From: Clostridiales bacterium
GTDB taxonomy: Bacteria > Bacillota > Clostridia > Christensenellales > CAG-138
Length of the DNA stretch: 6,980 bases
Assembly (NCBI GenBank): GCA_012511925.1
Contig: JAAZFD010000066.1
Span: 1 to 6,980 of the forward strand
Direction of reading: 5' to 3'
The translations under genes and the position numbers were made by a program. Below, in pieces: positions 1 to 5,041 of the stretch. Each line of letters opens with the position of its first letter. Position 1 is the first letter of the stretch. The notes under the pieces were generated by a model that had not been told where the DNA came from, did no database searches, and worked only from the letters and a program-made list of their open reading frames with translations.

Positions 1-250
1 CATACAGGCTATTTCCTGTTTCTTCTATGCTTTGGTTCATAAAGGCAAATATTAAATCTCGGTTTCGATAAATGTTTCCGCGATCTATCTCTTCAATGCC
101 TCTCAAAATGCGAAAAGGCGTTGTTTTACCGCTTCCGTTGTTTCCAACAAGCCCAACATGGTCTAAAAAGTCGATTTCGAAAGAAACATCGTGAAAAAGT
201 TCACGCTGCGCAAAGCTCTTATTTATGTTCGATACCGAAATTAGTGGCAT
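1..250 (-). CDS. ABC-F family ATP-binding protein, N-terminal part (runs off the left edge)
   Basis: The first 83 codons are present; the rest lies beyond the window. The protein begins MPLISVSNINKSF and reads through a Walker A motif, GLVGNNGSGKTT (K about residue 45), then a segment ending in MNQSIEETGNSLY. The NNGSGKTT form of the P-loop, the FRIL-G-I-E segment after it and no membrane segment at the N-terminus fit ABC-F proteins: soluble, twin-ATPase proteins that bind the ribosomal E site and act in translation or in antibiotic resistance by ribosome protection. The subgroup cannot be decided from this fragment. The ATG at 250 has a GGAG site 5 nt upstream and lies 10 nt after the lipoprotein stop codon, so it is probably the last visible gene of the ybaB-recR transcription unit. 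Odd point: the residue after GKTT is proline (CCT), where leucine is usual. Confidence 0.8.
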   Translation of the reverse strand, partial: MPLISVSNINKSFAQRELFHDVSFEIDFLDHVGLVGNNGSGKTTPFRILRGIEEIDRGNIYRNRDLIFAFMNQSIEETGNSLY

Positions 251-260
251 TATATCTCCG

Positions 261-1220
261 TTATTTAGTTAGCACCAAGCTACTTCTTACATCTCGTATT
301 AGCAAAGGTAATGTTTTATAGCCGTATAGCGGTGTATTGAACCTTGCAACGGTTACGAAATCCCTCGCAACAGAAATCCATCCCTGCACAGGGTTTACAG
401 GGAAGTAATAATCTTGCTTTACATCCTTTGTCTTTTGAATGAAAAACATATAAGTGCTGTCGTTTGATAGTGGCATTACATTGCTATGGTTCAAAGACAC
501 AGCATCAAGCGATATAGCATCAATCATCGAAGAAACGGCAGAAGGATAATTTACAAGTCGAATGGTTGTGCCGTACTTCAAATCGCCTTTTACCGAACCG
601 TAAACAACAACCCTTACAACAGAAGCATCAACTGTATTTTCTACTATTGCACCGTCAACTTGTGATTTAACCTTTGTTTTGCTTATTGCTGGTGATTCAA
701 TCACTTTCCCAATAAAAATTGCATCTGATGCGGTTGTTAAATCTTTTAGCTTGGTATAAAAGTATGTTGTGCCTGGAATTGTTATGGTTGAAGCAAAAGA
801 ATACAGCTCATTTAGTATTGTATTAAGACTTAACCATGTACCGTCCCAAAGTACGCTATCGGTTTTAATTTTAAGTGCGGTATCGTTCAGCATTTTATAA
901 TTATCAGAATCATCTGTTGAGACTAAAAACAAAAGGTAGCCGCTGCCAACATCCAAAGACTTAGCTGTTACTTGAATAGTCCTTGAATCATCAACTTCGC
1001 CTGCAATTACTTCGCTAATTTGAATGGTGTAGAAAGTGATTTCCTTCTTAACAGTTGCAGCAGTGCAGCTTCCGAAAACTACAAGAGAGGATTGTCTATA
1101 AAATAGCTTTGCATCGAGCAACACCTTTTCGGATGGCTCAACATACGAAACCCTTTTTCCGCAAGCTGAAAGTATAAGCATACAAAAGGTAAGCAAAACA
1201 AAAGCAAAACACCTTTTCAT
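261..1220 (-). CDS. Putative lipoprotein with two tandem related domains, function unknown
   Basis: The 319-residue protein has a type II signal peptide: MKR, a hydrophobic core, then the lipobox LSAC with Cys20 as the predicted lipidated residue. It is therefore expected on the outer face of the cytoplasmic membrane. I do not recognise a named family. The mature part appears to hold two copies of one beta-rich domain. Copy 1 covers about residues 44-125 (VVFGSC, then QISEVIAGEV, then GYLLFL). Copy 2 covers about 165-290 (AIFIGKV, then VVVYGSVKGDL, then TYMFFI, then YYFPVNPVQGWISV). The pattern of an export-type strand, a V-x-K/A-G-D/E turn, a Y-L/M-F-F/L strand and a closing P-x-Q-G is shared with many uncharacterised secreted proteins of Firmicutes. 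The ATG at 1220 has GGAGGG 4 nt upstream and lies 17 nt after the recR stop, so it is co-transcribed with recR, with no evident functional link. Confidence 0.8.
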   Translation of the reverse strand: MKRCFAFVLLTFCMLILSACGKRVSYVEPSEKVLLDAKLFYRQSSLVVFGSCTAATVKKEITFYTIQISEVIAGEVDDSRTIQVTAKSLDVGSGYLLFLVSTDDSDNYKMLNDTALKIKTDSVLWDGTWLSLNTILNELYSFASTITIPGTTYFYTKLKDLTTASDAIFIGKVIESPAISKTKVKSQVDGAIVENTVDASVVRVVVYGSVKGDLKYGTTIRLVNYPSAVSSMIDAISLDAVSLNHSNVMPLSNDSTYMFFIQKTKDVKQDYYFPVNPVQGWISVARDFVTVARFNTPLYGYKTLPLLIRDVRSSLVLTK

Positions 1221-1237
1221 ACTACCCTCCAGTTATA

Positions 1238-1837
1238 CTATATGTCTCTGCGACCCTCTATTGCAATGGATAGCGTAAGAGGGTCTATAAACTCTAAACT
1301 ACCGCCCATAGGGATTCCATAAGCTAAACGTGTTACTCTAACGCCCAAAGGCTTCAAAATATCTGAAAGGTATGAAGCGGTTGCTTCCCCTGCGACATCG
1401 GGGTTAGTTGCAAGAATAACCTCATTTATTCCACCAGCCTTAACTCTTTTTATCAGGGAGTCTATATTCAAATCCTTAGGTGAGATACCGTCCATAGGGG
1501 ATAATGTGCCACCCAAAACATGACATTGACCCGAAAACTCGCGCATACCTTCAATTACAAAAACATCCTTTGCGTTTGCAACAATGCACAAAATCCCATT
1601 TTTTCTTTTTTCGCTGTTGCATATTGCACAGGGCTCTATATCGGTTATTCCACCGCAGACAGAACAGTTTTTTAGATTCTTTTTTGCTGAATCGATTGCA
1701 TTCACAAATGCTAATACATCTGCATCAGACATTTTCAGCACATGAAAAGCAAGGCGTTGGGCAGACCTCTGCCCAACACCGGGTAGCTTCGCAAGCTGTT
1801 TTATAAGAGTAGTGATTGGCTCGGGTAAATCAGCCAT
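1238..1837 (-). CDS. recR: Recombination mediator protein RecR
   Basis: RecR works with RecO (and RecF) to load RecA on single-stranded DNA coated with SSB, in recombinational repair of gaps and stalled forks; it acts in the cytoplasm as a ring or clamp on DNA. The 199-residue protein is the normal family length. It shows the N-terminal helix-hairpin-helix region (LPGVGQRSAQRLAFH, about residues 18-32), the four-cysteine zinc finger (Cys58, Cys61, Cys70, Cys73), the Toprim domain (about 81-175, with VIEG around Glu96 and the HVLGG-LSPMDG segment), then NPDVAGEATA and the C-terminal RLAYGIPMGGSLEFIDPLTL block ending in EGRRD. All family landmarks are intact. Its ATG shares one base with the ybaB stop (TAATG), a sign of translational coupling, and only a weak AGG precedes it. 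Confidence 0.97.
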   Translation of the reverse strand: MADLPEPITTLIKQLAKLPGVGQRSAQRLAFHVLKMSDADVLAFVNAIDSAKKNLKNCSVCGGITDIEPCAICNSEKRKNGILCIVANAKDVFVIEGMREFSGQCHVLGGTLSPMDGISPKDLNIDSLIKRVKAGGINEVILATNPDVAGEATASYLSDILKPLGVRVTRLAYGIPMGGSLEFIDPLTLSIAIEGRRDI

Positions 1838-2172
1838 TATAAACCTATATTCAGACCGCCGGTTACGGATTCCATAGCGGAAGCCATAGCTTCTTCTGCT
1901 GTTTTAATGGCTTCGTTTACAGCCGATAAAACTAAATCCTGAAGCATCTCAACATCATCAGAGTCAACGCACTCTGGGTTGATTATTATAGATTTAAACT
2001 CTTTTTTGCCAGTTATAATTGCTTTAACAACACCACCGCCAACAGATGCTTCGAATTCTTGGTTTCCAACGTCCTCTTGAATCCTTGCGATGTCTTGTTG
2101 CATTTTCTGTGCTTGCTTCATCATTTGTGCAATGTTTCCTCCACCCATACCGGGGAAGCCACCTTTTGCCAT
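1837..2172 (-). CDS. ybaB: YbaB/EbfC family nucleoid-associated protein
   Basis: Small DNA-binding protein, 111 residues, of the family that forms a dimer shaped like tweezers and binds DNA, probably as a nucleoid-associated factor. It opens with MAKGGFPGMGGG, followed by the MMKQAQKMQQDIARIQEDV helix that is the family hallmark, then a beta-strand core (EFEASVGGGVVKAIITGKKEFKSIIINPE) and a C-terminal helix (LVLSAVNEAIKTAEEAM). The start chosen is the ATG at 2172: it has GGAGG 8 nt upstream and gives the usual family N-terminus. A TTG five codons further up (2187) is in frame but would put the SD inside the gene. It lies directly upstream of recR, the standard order in bacteria. dnaX, often found upstream of ybaB, is not here; the kamC-like gene takes that place. 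Confidence 0.95.
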   Translation of the reverse strand: MAKGGFPGMGGGNIAQMMKQAQKMQQDIARIQEDVGNQEFEASVGGGVVKAIITGKKEFKSIIINPECVDSDDVEMLQDLVLSAVNEAIKTAEEAMASAMESVTGGLNIGL

Positions 2173-2180
2173 TAACTCGT

Positions 2181-2185
2181 CCTCC
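2181..2185 (-). promoter_or_regulatory. Ribosome binding site of ybaB (decides the start)
   Basis: GGAGG on the minus strand, 8 nt before the ATG at 2172. It selects that ATG over the in-frame TTG at 2187, which would overlap the site. Confidence 0.85.
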
Positions 2186-2202
2186 AAATAAATAATATCC
2201 GT

Positions 2203-2231
2203 ATTTTAACACGAAAACCTCAATAATGCAA
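2203..2231 (-). promoter_or_regulatory. Candidate sigma-A promoter for ybaB-recR-lipoprotein-ABC-F
   Basis: On the minus strand a -35-like TTGCAT (2226-2231) and a -10-like TAAAAT (2203-2208) are separated by exactly 17 nt. The -10 matches the consensus at five of six positions, the -35 at only three. Transcription would start near 2195, about 23 nt before the ybaB ATG, leaving room for its SD. The site lies in the 78-nt gap between the kamC-like gene and ybaB, so ybaB-recR could be transcribed on its own as well as by read-through. Confidence 0.5.
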
Positions 2232-2250
2232 TAAGGGATAGACCTTATGC
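2228..2250 (-). other. Short hairpin after the kamC-like stop codon
   Basis: ATAAGG (2231-2236) and CCTTAT (2243-2248) form a 6-bp stem with a 6-nt loop, extendable by two G-C pairs with one bulged base. It begins right after the stop codon of the kamC-like gene. On the minus strand no T-run follows, so it is at best a weak terminator or an mRNA 3'-end structure. Confidence 0.3.
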
Positions 2251-3690
2251 TTAGTCGGTTTCATTAAGAATATACTCCAAAACTTCCTCACCCTGTAATA
2301 AAAAACGGCTGATATACTTCGCTTCCGTAGGGCAATCGGAATTTGTAGGCGCTTCATATAGCCCATAATCCATATTACTTGCTATGACTTCAAGTCCGTT
2401 ATCGCTATTCCCCTCAAATCCCTTATCAAAAAACGCCTTCAAGCCAGCAACCCTGTAATGCTTTTTTGCATGAATTGTTGCTCCATTATAATGAGTAGCT
2501 ATAACCGAAAAAGCCTTTTGAGTGTTGAGAAATTTCACTAACGCGCGAACGATTTGTGCGCCCTCCTCGGGGTTTGTGCCTTTTGCAAACTCGTCGAATA
2601 GCATCAAAGAATGCGCATTTATGTGCTTCAGTTCATGCTTTAGCTTCAATATCTCCCCTCCAAATGAGGATAAGCCACTGCTAACGCTTTCATAGTCCTG
2701 CGCTATTAGGCAAATATGCTCGATTATTGGGAGTATGGCTTTGTCAGCAAAAACAAAAAATCCGCACATTGCAAGGGAAACATTTAAAGCCAAAGTTTTG
2801 ATTGCCATGCTTTTTCCACCCATATTTGCACCCGTTATTACGGTTGTGCCAGGTTGTAGCGCAATAGAAATAGGAACGAAATTGCGTTTTTTTGCTTTTA
2901 GTATGCTATTGAAATAGGGGTTTCGCATTGAATCAAATTCGAGCACATCATCCGAAGCAATCACTGGCTTTACTGCATTATGCAATATTGCAAGCCTAGC
3001 CTTTTGAAGTATGAAATCAAGTCTGCCAATAGAATGTATTGCAAGCAATATTTCCTCTTTGTGTTCAGCTAATTCTTCTGATAGATATTGGCGAATTTTT
3101 AATTCCTCATCAAACTCAGCTTCGACAATTTTCAGCCTTTCAATTTTTAACTGCTCAATTACCTGCTCGGTTTTTGCAGAAAGTATAGATGCCTCGATTT
3201 CATGCTTATGCTTCCTAATGGTGCTTAGTTTTTTTGAATATACATCGCTAATATGAAAGCTTGCTGCATTTGATTTATCGGGATTTATTAAGTTCAAAGC
3301 ATCTATGCACGGGGGTATAACGATTCTAATGAATTGCACATTCAGCCGTTCGACCGATGAAACGATATGCTGCAGTAAAAGCAAAAAGCGTTTGATTTCA
3401 AACAGCGCTACACTGTCTAATACATTTTCGGGGATGGATTCTATACTTCGTTTAATATCGCGTATTTGCGAAAAGAAGTTCTCCAGCTTCGAAACATTAT
3501 CTGCTTGGTTTTTCAACAAATCTATGGCGAGGGTAATATTATCTAATTCGTCTATTAGTTCAGCTATGTGCTTATTGTTGTTTGGCTTTAGCGCTCTAAT
3601 CAAGGCACGTCCATACGGTGTGCGGCAAGAAAGGGAATTTTTTATGTATTCAAGTCCAATCGACTCGCTTTCCTTGTGGTTAAAAAACAT
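2251..3690 (-). CDS. kamC: MutS-type ATPase resembling KamC, lysine 5,6-aminomutase reactivase
   Basis: The 479-residue protein carries the ATPase domain of the MutS family but no mismatch-recognition domain. Residues 1-30 show an I-G-L-E-Y-I-K-N-S-L...TPYG opening; about 40-250 is helical and rich in Lys, Glu and Leu, like the MutS lever/clamp region. The ATPase part has Walker A GANMGGKS (287-294), the SSGLSSFGGE segment typical of MutS, Walker B LMLFDEFAKGTNPEEG (Asp366, Glu367) and a switch ATHYN. Proteins of this build next to a KamB-type P-loop protein are annotated as the ATPase that reactivates B12-dependent lysine 5,6-aminomutase by exchanging damaged cofactor; I infer that role from resemblance and from the neighbour. 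The ATG at 3690 is chosen because AGGAGG lies 6 nt upstream; it overlaps the end of the kamB-like gene by 11 nt. A role with another aminomutase is possible, since no mutase gene is in view. Confidence 0.75.
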   Translation of the reverse strand: MFFNHKESESIGLEYIKNSLSCRTPYGRALIRALKPNNNKHIAELIDELDNITLAIDLLKNQADNVSKLENFFSQIRDIKRSIESIPENVLDSVALFEIKRFLLLLQHIVSSVERLNVQFIRIVIPPCIDALNLINPDKSNAASFHISDVYSKKLSTIRKHKHEIEASILSAKTEQVIEQLKIERLKIVEAEFDEELKIRQYLSEELAEHKEEILLAIHSIGRLDFILQKARLAILHNAVKPVIASDDVLEFDSMRNPYFNSILKAKKRNFVPISIALQPGTTVITGANMGGKSMAIKTLALNVSLAMCGFFVFADKAILPIIEHICLIAQDYESVSSGLSSFGGEILKLKHELKHINAHSLMLFDEFAKGTNPEEGAQIVRALVKFLNTQKAFSVIATHYNGATIHAKKHYRVAGLKAFFDKGFEGNSDNGLEVIASNMDYGLYEAPTNSDCPTEAKYISRFLLQGEEVLEYILNETD

Positions 3691-4693
3691 GCGTTCCCTC
3701 CTGCACATCAAATATTGGAATGTTTAACGGAAGTATCTTTTTTGAAAGCTCCTCCATAAATTTTTGCTGATTAAATGAAGCTCCAGTTGCGGAGTATGGG
3801 TTTACGGTCAATGCAATTAGCTCCATTTCGTGCTTTGGCTGTAGCGTGCAACCGAGTGCGCACAGATTGTCGAAACTCTGGCTGGATAATAAAAACTTGC
3901 TCGAATCAAGTCCAATAATACCGATATTCCGTAATCCATTTTCAATTATCGGGCTAATGACCGAATCCGTAATCGCTCCATTAATCTGTAATGCCTTTAT
4001 TCCATTTCTGTGCTTTGTTTTAGAAATACAGTTGGCATACGCTAATAGAGAATCGGTTTCGGAAACGCCGCAGTCTAAGAAAATCACATATTTACTTTCT
4101 GATGGATGGTTTAGCGCAAACTCAAACTCATGAGATTGCTTCAAGGTCAATAGCTTAGCCGTATAAAAGGTTTCATTAACAACCTTGTGCATAGAGTTGT
4201 CAAGTGATGCACCGCTACAAAGTATTACTTCCTTACAAAGCGATGGGACGGAAAAGGATTTGCGATTTATTGCCCCATCTATTAGTATTAGTTCTACGCC
4301 GTATTCAATCAGCTGCTCACAAACCGTCTGCATTCCCTCAACAGTTGAAGGGCCTGCTATTTGAATATTTCCAGAGCTCATTGCCTTAGTGATAATAACT
4401 TCACCCAATGGTGTTAATATGCCTGTGGTATCGAGAATTTCCTTTGTTATGTCGCAAACGCTTAGTAAATCCTTAGCTGTTGCAATAATCGTTCCCGAAT
4501 TAACATAGATAGCAGGCTTTTTCGTTCCTGTAGCTACATCTATGCTTTCACCATCACGGCCAATCGAAGTAATGCCAAGTACCCTGTGTGCCTGTTCGCC
4601 TATTATTGTGTTAAGCACAGTGGTTTTGCCTGCGTTCTTCGACATTCCGATTATCGCAACGGAATTCGATTTAATTGTATCGGAAATCTTCAT
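3680..4693 (-). CDS. kamB: P-loop protein resembling KamB, lysine 5,6-aminomutase reactivase subunit
   Basis: The 337-residue soluble protein has an N-terminal P-loop, GMSKNAGKTT (residues 16-25, Lys23), followed by LGITSIGRDGE (about 39-49) and a second-strand motif LILIDGAINRKSF that resembles a Walker B/switch element of the SIMIBI class of P-loop ATPases/GTPases. The GMSKNAGKTT-TSIGRDGE-DGAINR set together with a MutS-like gene directly downstream matches the kamB-kamC arrangement of lysine fermentation clusters. The two products are annotated there as reactivase of the adenosylcobalamin- and PLP-dependent lysine 5,6-aminomutase. The exact function here is inferred. The ATG at 4693 is chosen because the residues before it in frame have no SD and overlap the promoter; no SD is visible for this ATG either (see the promoter entry). 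The gene ends 11 nt inside the kamC-like gene, so translation of the two is probably coupled. Confidence 0.72.
   Translation of the reverse strand: MKISDTIKSNSVAIIGMSKNAGKTTVLNTIIGEQAHRVLGITSIGRDGESIDVATGTKKPAIYVNSGTIIATAKDLLSVCDITKEILDTTGILTPLGEVIITKAMSSGNIQIAGPSTVEGMQTVCEQLIEYGVELILIDGAINRKSFSVPSLCKEVILCSGASLDNSMHKVVNETFYTAKLLTLKQSHEFEFALNHPSESKYVIFLDCGVSETDSLLAYANCISKTKHRNGIKALQINGAITDSVISPIIENGLRNIGIIGLDSSKFLLSSQSFDNLCALGCTLQPKHEMELIALTVNPYSATGASFNQQKFMEELSKKILPLNIPIFDVQEGTHVF
3697..3702 (-). promoter_or_regulatory. Ribosome binding site of the kamC-like gene (decides the start)
   Basis: AGGAGG on the minus strand, 6 nt before the ATG at 3690 and inside the last codons of the kamB-like gene. 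It rules out the in-frame TTG at 3711, which lies upstream of the site. Confidence 0.85.
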
Positions 4694-4700
4694 AATAAAA

Positions 4701-4729
4701 ATTATATCAAAATCGACAGCGAAATACAA
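4701..4729 (-). promoter_or_regulatory. Candidate promoter of the kamB-kamC-like pair, possibly giving a leaderless mRNA
   Basis: On the minus strand a perfect -10 TATAAT (4701-4706) stands 17 nt from a weak -35 TTGTAT (4724-4729). Only 7 nt separate the -10 from the ATG at 4693, so transcription would begin at or within a base or two of the start codon. No SD-like sequence is present in that gap, in agreement with a leaderless message. Confidence 0.55.
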
Positions 4730-4806
4730 TTTGGATTTAGAATCAGCAACAGGGCTTAAGTGCTTTCCATTCTAGGCAAATATATTAAATATTAGTGAAT
4801 TTATAC

Positions 4807-4835
4807 TTGCACAGTAAAATTCTATGCTATATAAT
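4807..4835 (+). promoter_or_regulatory. Promoter of the leader and ABC exporter operon
   Basis: TTGCAC (4807-4812) and a perfect TATAAT (4830-4835) are separated by 17 nt. The start point would be near 4842, giving about 36 nt before the leader ATG and about 200 nt before the ABC gene. It diverges from the kamB-like promoter roughly 80 nt away. Confidence 0.7.
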
Positions 4836-4839
4836 AGCA
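4825..4839. repeat. Small palindrome centred on the -10 box
   Basis: TGCTAT (4825-4830) and ATAGCA (4834-4839) are exact inverted copies separated by ATA, so the dyad covers the -10 element. The position would suit a repressor operator, but arms of 6 bp in AT-rich DNA can arise by chance. Confidence 0.3.
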
Positions 4840-4863
4840 GTTGCAATAGCAAAAATAAAAGAA

Positions 4864-4870
4864 GGAGGTC
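4864..4870 (+). promoter_or_regulatory. Ribosome binding site of the leader ORF, inside arm 1 of the attenuator
   Basis: GGAGGTC lies 7 nt before the leader ATG at 4878 (9 nt measured from the end of GGAGG). The same seven bases recur as the SD of the ABC gene (5032-5038). The AGGTC part belongs to the arm that can pair with codons 15-18 of the leader ORF. Confidence 0.7.
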
Positions 4871-4930
4871 GCGATAAATGAATAACAAAGTGTTTTACAT
4901 ACTTAATGATGCGAGAATTAGGCGCGACCT
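4866..4930 (+). promoter_or_regulatory. Attenuator stem 1:2 (anti-antiterminator), closing over the leader ORF
   Basis: AGGTCGCG (4866-4873, arm 1) and CGCGACCT (4923-4930, arm 2) are perfect 8-bp complements with five G-C pairs. Arm 1 includes half of the leader SD; arm 2 lies in codons 15-18 of the leader ORF. When formed, the stem hides the SD and withholds arm 2 from pairing with arm 3, so the terminator can fold. Pairing was found by eye; energies were not computed. Confidence 0.55.
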
Positions 4931-4946
4931 ATATGTTTCTTGTTAA
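4878..4946 (+). CDS. 22-residue leader peptide upstream of the ABC exporter
   Basis: This short ORF encodes MNNKVFYILNDARIRRDLYVSC and ends with TAA. It has a strong SD (GGAGG at 4864-4868) and its own promoter, and it precedes an intrinsic terminator that lies in front of the ABC gene. That layout is that of a regulatory leader peptide whose translation state decides whether transcription continues. The sequence has no run of one amino acid that would mark sensing of a charged tRNA; the aromatic and Arg-rich stretches (VFYIL, ARIRRDLY) would instead suit ribosome stalling or general sensing of slowed translation. B. subtilis bmrB, the leader of bmrCD, is a longer peptide (54 residues) with the same kind of role; I see no clear sequence likeness to it. 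Translation is inferred, not proven. Confidence 0.65.
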   Translation: MNNKVFYILNDARIRRDLYVSC

Positions 4947-4980
4947 GCTAAATTAGTTTAATTTTTTGGATATACAGGTC
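4926..4980 (+). promoter_or_regulatory. Candidate antiterminator 2:3
   Basis: GACCT (4926-4930) pairs with AGGTC (4976-4980). After a single A-C mismatch, TATGTTT (4932-4938) pairs with GGATATA (4968-4974), three of these being G-U pairs. This 12-pair helix uses bases of both arm 2 and the left arm of the terminator, so it excludes both stem 1:2 and the terminator hairpin. Confidence 0.5.
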
Positions 4981-5011
4981 ATTGCTAAAAAAGTATGACC
5001 TGTATTTTTTT
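4972..5011 (+). terminator. Intrinsic terminator (attenuator stem 3:4) before the ABC exporter gene
   Basis: ATACAGGTCAT (4972-4982) and ATGACCTGTAT (4995-5005) form a perfect 11-bp stem with a 12-nt loop, followed directly by seven T (5005-5011). It lies between the leader ORF stop (4946) and the ABC gene start (5042), downstream of the only evident promoter. Unless it is overridden it would stop transcription before the exporter. Confidence 0.88.
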
Positions 5012-5031
5012 GCACTAAATTTTAAAAAGAT

Positions 5032-5036
5032 GGAGG
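5032..5036 (+). promoter_or_regulatory. Ribosome binding site of the ABC exporter gene (decides the start)
   Basis: GGAGG lies 5 nt before the ATG at 5042. It selects this start over in-frame codons further up (ATG at 5030, TTG at 4982), which overlap the SD or the terminator. Confidence 0.88.
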
Positions 5037-5041
5037 TCTTT

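Noticed and set aside
2024..2212. 62-codon minus-strand open frame overlapping ybaB in another frame
   Set aside because: It overlaps the well-supported ybaB gene in a different frame, and its Arg/Trp-rich product looks like frame-shifted reading of the Gly/Met/Gln-rich N-terminus.
2228..2250. The hairpin after the kamC-like gene as a Rho-independent terminator
   Set aside because: The stem is only 6 bp before bulges and no T-run follows on the minus strand; kept only as a low-confidence structure.
2251..3690. Annotation of the MutS-type ATPase as a DNA mismatch repair protein MutS
   Set aside because: The protein is about 480 residues, lacks the N-terminal mismatch-binding domain and its F-x-E motif, and is paired with a KamB-type P-loop gene. 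It also shows no C-terminal Smr nuclease domain that would make it MutS2.
3305..3727. 140-codon open frame on the plus strand opposite the kamC-like gene
   Set aside because: It is antisense to a gene with clear motifs, has no SD, and its residues (rich in Ser, Ile, Cys) are as expected for the complement of AT-rich coding DNA.
4982..5041. Twenty-codon N-terminal extension of the ABC exporter, starting with TTG
   Set aside because: It would start inside the terminator hairpin, run through the T-tract and the SD, and has no SD of its own; the encoded residues resemble no exporter N-terminus. The ATG at 5042 with GGAGG is preferred.
4842..5041. A classical metabolite riboswitch or T-box in the exporter leader
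   Set aside because: No T-box sequence, specifier stem or known aptamer core was recognised; the translated ORF and the alternating arms explain the leader better.
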